A program made the translations under genes and the position numbers. Under the pieces are notes generated by a model, which was given only the letters and a program-made list of their open reading frames with translations, was not told where the DNA came from and ran no database searches. A DNA stretch of 11,741 nt. It comes from SZAS-7 sp964514655 (lineage in GTDB: Bacteria > Chlamydiota > Chlamydiia > Chlamydiales > FEN-1388). Where the stretch lies: assembly GCA_964514655.1 (NCBI GenBank), contig CAZEQY010000044.1, positions 1 through 11,741 of the forward strand, written 5' to 3'. This document shows positions 7,092 to 11,741 of this stretch, piece after piece. Positions within the stretch are counted from its first letter, which is position 1; each line of letters begins with the position of its first letter.

Positions 7092-7489
7092 TTCCCGGGC
7101 AACCACAAACAGCGGCGGAGCGGAACACCGGATCACAAAGCGCTAAAGAGTCAGCGCAGACAGCCCACTAGTCAAGGTTCGCAGCTTTCGAATTGGAACT
7201 CATCGAATAGCGCACGGCTGCGGGTGTGTGTGCCGCGCGCGCAAACCGCAAAACCCTGGGCGGCCCCAAGCGAATCCGCCGGAATGAGGTTGTTCAACTT
7301 CGTCAAGACGGCAGGATCTGACGTGAACGCAACTTGGGATTCCGGTTGATCAGCCGGTTCCCGGTCCCGCTGGCGATGGACGCGCCGCCTCGTAAAGGCC
7401 GACATCATTCGAACCGGCCTCGGCGGAACGAAGCAGCCGCGCTAGCGGCAGCGCGACTATGGTACTTACAGAGCGGGCGTTTTTCGGTT
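7092..7489. other. Gene-free stretch after the IS630 relic
   Basis: No credible gene is seen. Several open frames cross it without ribosome binding sites or motifs. It may hold unrecognisable remains of the same insertion sequence. A short GCGCT/AGCGC stem at 7439-7454 lies past the stop of the minus-strand membrane-protein gene. It is too weak, and lacks a T run, to call a terminator. Confidence 0.4.
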
Positions 7490-9079
7490 CTACTTTAAAT
7501 CCTCTATCGACCAACCCGAAGCGCCCTTCTTTCCCTTTAGGCGTTCTCTTGCCTGACTTTCCGCCACGCTCTCCCATGGTGTCGACCGTTTCGAGACTAC
7601 ATCGGTCTCGCTCGAAACAAAGCAACCTAACTTGGTTCTGTGCTCGGCAGAATGAGGCACCTTCTCTATGCATAGATTGAGCTTTGCCGATCTGGAATCT
7701 TGCGACGTATCGGAAGTCACGATCACGCGAGATTGTGGTTCGGCAAGCTTTGGATCGCATTCTTGCCTGAACGCTCCAAGCTTGACTAGTTCGGATAAGC
7801 TTGTCACTCCGATCACGTCCCAATTGCCATCCCTACAACCGCCCAGAAACCCGCGGTACCTCGGAGATAAGTCGAGCATTCGAGACAACCCCATCCTCGT
7901 GAGGACCGTGTAACGCCGATCGGGGGAGACATACCATTTGAAGGTTTTGAAGTCCAGGAGGCCGATGAACCCATTCTTCACCAGCCTTATTCCCGGAAAC
8001 TTGAAGTATGGATTTCCATCCGACCTCGAGTTATCGAGTAGGTCGGACGCTTCACCAAGTGGAGGATCCGGATCGACACCGCCAAGGACCTTGTATTGCT
8101 TGACGTCCCGAATGCCTAGCTTCGGAGTCGTGCGCCATAGTGAGAGTGCCGAAGTTTCGGCAAAGGTTGCATCTATCGCCCAGATCTCTCCCTGTTTGAC
8201 TCCGACGAAGCGACGCAAGAAGTCGGCGCGCCCCGTATACTGAGGCGGCGAAATCCAGTCGTAATCGGCTGAGACCTTCACGCTACCGGTTTCATCGATA
8301 AGGCCAATTCTTCCCTCCCATCGCGCGCGAATCAGTTCCCGATGGCAGTCGTCTAGCAATTCCTGGACTCGCAGCCTCGTCAGCCGCTGCCCTCTCCAAT
8401 CAACACAGTAATGTTCGCCATTCTTGCTGACCGAAGCCGGAAAATAGTGCGAACCGATCTCCCCTGAAACAGAGTCAAACTCTCCGATCGACGCAGCCTT
8501 CTCTCCAGATTGAGATTGACGAATGATCTCGACAGTACTTCGTGTCTTTTGGTTGACCGTGAACCTTGTCCGCTCCTCCTCGGATCCGATCCCATCAATA
8601 AACGTCCGCTTGGCATCATAACCAGCAACCGAAATCAGCCCCACGAATATGCAGACAGCTGCAGTCACGGCGGATGAGCCGAACGCGCCCAGCGACGATG
8701 CGCGGTAGATATCCAACAGCACCTTCAAAGCAACCAAGAACAAGATGAAGGGGCCAGTAATCAATACATTGAATCCTGCCGTTGATAGAGCAACGCCCTT
8801 AAGGACCCTCTCGAGTGTAGGAACCGCGTGATCTCCGAATAGCAAAGCAAAGATCGCAACGATGATGACATGGGCGAGGATCAGGGCAGCGATGAACTCC
8901 CAAGGTCGTCGCTTTCGAGCTAGCCAGAGAGTCAGCCCGAGAACGGAGATTACTAGCAAAACGCGGGCCTGAAGAACAGCAAAAGTCGTCCAGAGAGAAA
9001 GAGCAAGACACACGAGCATGAAGGCAGTCGTAACCCAGAGGCCCATTAACCGGATCACGCTGCTTCGTCGCGGCAACAT
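7490..9079 (-). CDS. Multi-pass membrane protein with WG-repeat-like C-terminal region
   Basis: No family is firmly recognised. From ATG 9079 the protein is 529 residues. The N-terminal third contains five hydrophobic helices (about 13-35, 38-54, 61-81, 99-122, 134-154), with a basic KRRP loop between the second and third. The remaining 370 residues are soluble. At about 254-307 the pattern GRIGLIDETGSVKVSADYDW followed by GVKQGEIWAIDATF resembles WG (beta-hairpin) repeats, and GFIGLLDFKTFKWYV (about 370-384) looks like a further degenerate unit. The start is chosen because GGAGGG lies 9 bases before ATG 9079; the frame is open to ATG 9118, which has no such site. The gene is divergent from the TIR gene with about 160 bases between the starts. 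A sensor or receptor anchored in the membrane is a reasonable guess, no more. Confidence 0.75.
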   Translation of the reverse strand: MLPRRSSVIRLMGLWVTTAFMLVCLALSLWTTFAVLQARVLLVISVLGLTLWLARKRRPWEFIAALILAHVIIVAIFALLFGDHAVPTLERVLKGVALSTAGFNVLITGPFILFLVALKVLLDIYRASSLGAFGSSAVTAAVCIFVGLISVAGYDAKRTFIDGIGSEEERTRFTVNQKTRSTVEIIRQSQSGEKAASIGEFDSVSGEIGSHYFPASVSKNGEHYCVDWRGQRLTRLRVQELLDDCHRELIRARWEGRIGLIDETGSVKVSADYDWISPPQYTGRADFLRRFVGVKQGEIWAIDATFAETSALSLWRTTPKLGIRDVKQYKVLGGVDPDPPLGEASDLLDNSRSDGNPYFKFPGIRLVKNGFIGLLDFKTFKWYVSPDRRYTVLTRMGLSRMLDLSPRYRGFLGGCRDGNWDVIGVTSLSELVKLGAFRQECDPKLAEPQSRVIVTSDTSQDSRSAKLNLCIEKVPHSAEHRTKLGCFVSSETDVVSKRSTPWESVAESQARERLKGKKGASGWSIEDLK

Positions 9080-9088
9080 ACTTGACGT

Positions 9089-9094
9089 CCCTCC
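9089..9094 (-). promoter_or_regulatory. Ribosome binding site favouring ATG 9079
   Basis: GGAGGG on the minus strand lies 9 bases ahead of ATG 9079 of the membrane-protein gene. This supports it over ATG 9118 in the same frame. Confidence 0.5.
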
Positions 9095-9128
9095 ATTCGT
9101 TTCTCGGCCATCCTTCATGGGTTCGGAG

Positions 9129-9166
9129 ATTCTAGCCAGATTCTAGCTCACTCAAAGCTGAGCGAG
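9129..9166. promoter_or_regulatory. Candidate divergent promoter/operator region
   Basis: Two TAGAAT hexamers on the minus strand (9134-9129 and 9145-9140) are part of an 11-base tandem repeat, one helical turn apart. Either could be a -10 box for the membrane-protein gene. Next to them is an 8-bp inverted repeat with one mismatch (CTCACTCA 9147-9154 against TGAGCGAG 9159-9166, 4-base loop). Its position midway between the divergent membrane-protein and TIR genes suits an operator. No matching -35 boxes with good spacing were found, so this is a suggestion. Confidence 0.3.
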
Positions 9167-9238
9167 ATTGACTCATCGACACCTATCATAAGGACTTAGG
9201 GTTAGAAGACCGATGTAGGCTAAGAGGTCGAGATTTAC

Positions 9239-10012
9239 ATGCCGAATGTTTTTATCAGTTGGTCAGGTGCGCAAAGTAAGCACGTGGCTAAGAAGCTGCA
9301 CGAAGTACTCCCGATGATCATTTCAAATGCTGAATCGTTTTTTTCCGAGATTGACATCGCGAAGGGGGCACCTTCAATGGAGGTTCTTAGGCAGGCGCTT
9401 GTTGATGTCAGCGCTGGGGTCGTGTGCCTGACACCAGGCAACAAGTCCAACGGATGGGTCCAATTCGAGTCTGGGGCGATTGCATGCAAGGTTGGGGACA
9501 ATACTCGGCTTTGCACGCTTCTTTTAGGAGGATTGGAGGTCGTCGACTTGGCCCAGACGCCCTTTTCGCTGTTTCAACACACGAGACCGGAGAGGACCGA
9601 CATCAAGCGACTGTTCAAGTCGATTTGTGATGCCGCCGGAACAGTGAAGGATCGCGAGAGACTCGAACATCAGTTCGACAAGTGGTATCCCGATATTGAA
9701 GAGTGTCTCAAGACTCTTCCCGCTGACGCGGTGCCCCCCACCCGACAGGATTCGAAGATGATTGAGCAAATCCTCGAAATGACGATGGCGGAAGCTCAAC
9801 GCAAGAAGGAAAATGGCTTCTTGGACGAGCTTCAGCCTCTCATCAAGATGATCGTACCCTTCAAGGATGTGCTTGCTGCGACCCTCTGGGCTGAGTTGAG
9901 CGCGCTTTCTGCGAGACACGCTATGGCAGGCAACATTGCGGTCAAAACCACGGCTTCCGGGAATCTCACAGTGTCGCCGATTAGCGTGCCGCCTGAGTCT
10001 CCATCAAAGTGA
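9239..10012 (+). CDS. TIR-domain protein, probable NAD-cleaving effector
   Basis: This 257-residue protein has a TIR domain over about residues 1-130. The first strand is NVFISWSG (3-10). The alpha-helix and BB-loop-like region carries AESFFSEIDIAKGAPSMEVL (31-50). Strand VVCLTPGN is followed by WVQFESGAIA (73-82), in which E77 is the catalytic-type glutamate of bacterial TIR NADases (WxxFExGA pattern). The C-terminal 125 residues are helical and charged (about 135-160 and 168-225), with no transmembrane segment, and may be an oligomerisation or sensor region. GAGGT lies 10 bases before the ATG. Known bacterial TIR proteins of this form deplete NAD+ or make cyclic ADP-ribose products during phage defence; activity here is inferred. 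No typical partner gene (ThsA-like, SAVED or Argonaute) is adjacent. The nearest cargo genes are the divergent membrane protein and, farther away, the nucleotidyltransferase-Nudix gene. Confidence 0.88.
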   Translation: MPNVFISWSGAQSKHVAKKLHEVLPMIISNAESFFSEIDIAKGAPSMEVLRQALVDVSAGVVCLTPGNKSNGWVQFESGAIACKVGDNTRLCTLLLGGLEVVDLAQTPFSLFQHTRPERTDIKRLFKSICDAAGTVKDRERLEHQFDKWYPDIEECLKTLPADAVPPTRQDSKMIEQILEMTMAEAQRKKENGFLDELQPLIKMIVPFKDVLAATLWAELSALSARHAMAGNIAVKTTASGNLTVSPISVPPESPSK

Positions 10013-10121
10013 ACTTGTGTTCGCGAAGATGCAGAACCTCTCCGTAGTCGCCCTGCGTCGATGTGCTTTGATGAGTTTCAGGCCCCCATATCAAGAGGGT
10101 GACACTTCCGCATCCAGCTAA

Positions 10122-10757
10122 TCACCAACGGCAACGCCGCCGATTTCTCCCAATTAATGCAAACAAAGATAGAGCGATCGCGCACGCCGCTGTAGAGGTT
10201 GGTTCTGGCGTCAACAGGAGATCCATTCTGTCGATGGCGAAGTTGCTCGCTCCAATCTGCTGTGTCTGACTAACCGAAGTCGAGATCACGATGCGATCGA
10301 TCAGGGCGGAGGTGGCGCGCACCCCAATAAACGGAACGCCTGGCGTACCAGGCGGACCCGAGACACCATAAAATGTCAAGGCACCCAGTAATCCACCCTG
10401 ATGAAAAGCCGCAATAGTCGCAGTGAACGGACCAAAGAAACCGTTCTGAATGTCAAAGCCGAAGCCGACGACTGGAGAACCGAACTCCATGGTTACCGGG
10501 AGGCCCTCGTATGTCGGTGGCCCCAAAAGGGAACCATTGAAGAGTACGCCGCCAGTCTCCGGCAAGCTTCCTTGGAATGAAGTTCCAGAGGTAAGCCTCA
10601 TGAACCGTGCGCCGGTCATCGAACCAGTCACTGGAAGTCCGGCTGCAGACGAGGTTGTGAACACGTTCGTCAGGATGGCCAAGTCTGGCCCCAAGGACGC
10701 CCAGTCCACGAAGTCGTTTGGCTTCAACTGGGCTCTCGATGGAACCGGGTCAATCAC
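10122..10757 (-). CDS. PEP-CTERM sorting domain protein, signal peptide interrupted
   Basis: The C-terminus has a clear PEP-CTERM sorting signal: TPEP (183-186), a hydrophobic helix (about 188-203, ACAIALSLFALIG) and the basic tail RNRRRCR. In this class the exosortase system processes the tail at the inner membrane and the protein goes to the surface or extracellular matrix. The rest is Gly-, Pro- and Thr-rich, beta-sandwich-like sequence without a named domain. The open frame begins at GTG 10757, which corresponds to the mature N-terminus. A perfectly placed signal peptide lies in the same frame just upstream, from ATG 10823, but is broken by a TAG codon. If translated only from 10757 the protein would lack a secretion signal and should not be exported, so the gene is probably inactive or needs stop readthrough. 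The N-terminal part is duplicated in copy A. Confidence 0.75.
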   Translation of the reverse strand: MIDPVPSRAQLKPNDFVDWASLGPDLAILTNVFTTSSAAGLPVTGSMTGARFMRLTSGTSFQGSLPETGGVLFNGSLLGPPTYEGLPVTMEFGSPVVGFGFDIQNGFFGPFTATIAAFHQGGLLGALTFYGVSGPPGTPGVPFIGVRATSALIDRIVISTSVSQTQQIGASNFAIDRMDLLLTPEPTSTAACAIALSLFALIGRNRRRCRW

Positions 10758-10823
10758 ATCGGCCCGAAGAGTGAAGGCGGCGAATGCTAGCTATAGCACA
10801 ACACGAGAGGTAATCAAAATCAT
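10758..10823 (-). other. Signal-peptide segment with in-frame amber codon
   Basis: Translation from ATG 10823 gives MILITSRVVL, then TAG (10793-10791), then LAFAAFTLRAD running straight into the PEP-CTERM open frame. With any sense codon at position 11 this would be a textbook signal peptide ending near LRA-D. The same TAG is present at 2890-2888 in copy A, so it predates the duplication. No strong ribosome binding site stands before ATG 10823. Confidence 0.7.
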
Positions 10824-10852
10824 TCTGCTGGATTTATTCTTCCACAGCTAGT

Positions 10853-10888
10853 GGCGGACCTCAGACATGTTGAGTCTTGAGGCCCGCC
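10853..10888 (-). terminator. Hairpin between nuclease and PEP-CTERM genes
   Basis: An 11-bp stem with one G-U pair on the minus-strand RNA (GGCGGGCCTCA against TGAGGTCCGCC) sits right after the nuclease stop codon and 30 bases before the PEP-CTERM signal-peptide ATG. It is conserved without change in copy A. No U run follows. Confidence 0.4.
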
Positions 10889-10893
10889 GTACT

Positions 10894-11577
10894 CTACTTT
10901 AGGCCCCACCAGATGGCTAGGGCCACGGCGAAGGCGAGGTCGTCCTGGCCTTCGCCGGGGTCCGTGAAGGGCGGCTTGCCGGAGGGGCGGAGACTCAACA
11001 TCTCGTTGAAGAGCGTCTCGCGGTGCTCCTGGAGTTTGTCGTCTATCGTGAAGTGCGCTTGCTCGACAGAGGTCACCAGCTTGGTCAGGATCTCCGAACG
11101 ACTGGTGACGACTACTTGACCGCCTCCGGCCATGGAACGGCCGGGGAGCGCGGCATTGTGGCCTCCGGTGATGGAGACGGAGACCATTCTGGCGTTTAGC
11201 TTCATGGTGCGGAAGAGGTCCCGGACGGCGGAGCCGACACCGGTGGCGTCCATCACCAGGGTCTTGTAGGGACAATCCCAGCGGGAGTCCAGATAGTCCT
11301 TTACGTGGTGCGCCACGTCGACGTAGGAGGTCCCGAGGTCGAGACGCTCCAGGCGCGTGATGCGGTAGTCGAAATAGCCTGTGTAGCCACGGCCGGCTGA
11401 GGCTAGGAATTGCTCCGGGGTGGCTTGCACCCAGGCGCGTTCCAGCACCGCTAGCGCGGTGTAGTTGCGGGTCTGACCGAGGTCCAGGCCCAGGGTGAGG
11501 GAGGGACGGCGGTCGCTCGGGATGGTGGATAACCAGCGGTGCTGCTCGAAGACGCTGGTGTCATATGGATTGCTCAT
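10894..11577 (-). CDS. Stand-alone terminase-large-subunit-like nuclease domain protein
   Basis: This 227-residue protein matches the RNase H-like nuclease half of phage terminase large subunits and has no ATPase half. The first strand is LTLGLDLGQTRNYTALAV (27-44) with D32. The second acidic motif is LVMDATGVGSAVRDLF (107-122) with D110. The C-terminal motif is GEGQDDLAFAVALAIWW (208-224) with D212/D213. All metal-binding positions expected for this fold are present, so an active DNA nuclease is plausible. The start has GAGGA 8 bases before ATG 11577, and the frame is clean, so this is a designed stand-alone gene rather than the tail of a broken terminase. No portal, capsid or small terminase gene is visible, so it is not part of an evident prophage here. 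A truncated copy with a nonsense codon lies at 2991-3507. Its role outside packaging is unknown. Confidence 0.85.
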   Translation of the reverse strand: MSNPYDTSVFEQHRWLSTIPSDRRPSLTLGLDLGQTRNYTALAVLERAWVQATPEQFLASAGRGYTGYFDYRITRLERLDLGTSYVDVAHHVKDYLDSRWDCPYKTLVMDATGVGSAVRDLFRTMKLNARMVSVSITGGHNAALPGRSMAGGGQVVVTSRSEILTKLVTSVEQAHFTIDDKLQEHRETLFNEMLSLRPSGKPPFTDPGEGQDDLAFAVALAIWWGLK

Positions 11578-11677
11578 TTGTGGATTCCTCTTTCTTGGAA
11601 TATGGATTTGGGTTAGTTGTTTGGGCGGCTCATTTGTCCGCCTTGCCGGTTAACTGTGGCTTAAAGAGTGTGTGTTG

Positions 11678-11708
11678 GCGGGACTTAAGTCCCGCGCGGG
11701 CTGAAGCC
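11678..11708. repeat. REP-like palindrome unit
   Basis: GCGGGACTTAAGTCCCGC (11678-11695) is an 18-bp perfect palindrome, followed by the small imperfect palindrome GGCTGAAGCC (11699-11708). Such paired palindromes are typical of dispersed intergenic repeats in Acidobacteriota and related soil bacteria. This one lies about 100 bases upstream of the terminase-nuclease gene. The remainder of the stretch 11578-11741 shows no gene. Confidence 0.55.
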
Positions 11709-11741
11709 TAATGCCACAAACTTTTTGAGCGGTCATCTCTT

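Larger units (their letters stand above)
10568..11410 (+). repeat. Direct repeat copy B (~850 bp)
   Basis: This is the same-orientation partner of 2660-3507, about 95% identical and collinear at an offset of 7903 bases over most of its length. In this copy both genes continue past the repeat ends: the PEP-CTERM gene runs on to the left and the nuclease gene to the right. Copy B is therefore the more complete version and copy A the derived fragment. Confidence 0.95.

Noticed and set aside
9376..9394. 16-base match (TGGAGGTTCTTAGGCA) between the TIR gene and the start of the gene at 1441
   Set aside because: It encodes the same short peptide EVLRQ inside unrelated proteins, and flanking sequence does not match. 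It is most likely chance.
1..11741. CRISPR array, tRNA or integrase-type attachment site at the island ends
   Set aside because: No regularly spaced short repeats, no cloverleaf-like sequence and no recombinase gene were seen. The only flanking repeats are the two ~850-bp segments.

Overview
The window reads as a chromosomal accessory region, probably of an Acidobacteriota bacterium (Solibacter/Bryobacter type). The taxon is an inference from four things: a PEP-CTERM exported protein, a free-standing phage-terminase-like nuclease gene, a REP-like perfect palindrome near the right edge, and moderately high GC. No rRNA, tRNA or CRISPR array was seen.

Layout. At the left edge is the 5' part of an unrecognised minus-strand gene (1-196), preceded by a terminator-like hairpin. 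Two divergent, unrecognised membrane-protein genes follow (557-1342 minus, 1441-2166 plus). At 2335-2660 lies a frameshifted remnant of an ISXO2/IS1595-type transposase. It is joined directly to repeat copy A (2660-3507), which carries the broken 5' end of a PEP-CTERM gene and a truncated, nonsense-mutated copy of the terminase-nuclease gene.

The central cargo (3508-10121) holds an unrecognised, possibly HEPN-like helical protein (3849-4565) and a large protein with a DNA-polymerase-beta-type nucleotidyltransferase domain at the N-terminus and a Nudix-like domain at the C-terminus (start 4759 or 4876, end 6789). It also holds a decayed IS630-type transposase, a five-helix membrane protein with a WG-repeat-like region (minus strand), and a divergently transcribed TIR-domain protein with the catalytic-type glutamate (9239-10012). 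Right of the cargo are the more complete PEP-CTERM gene and an intact terminase-nuclease gene, which together contain repeat copy B (10568-11410).

Working model (inference): the cargo looks like a small conflict/defence-type cluster lying between two directly repeated segments of about 850 bp at roughly 95% identity. The nucleotidyltransferase-Nudix fusion could make, transfer or remove a nucleotide modification. The TIR protein is a likely NAD-consuming effector. The membrane protein shares an intergenic region with the TIR gene. Nothing in the sequence proves these genes act together, since they lie in separate transcription units with a dead insertion sequence between them. Homologous recombination between copies A and B would remove the whole cargo.
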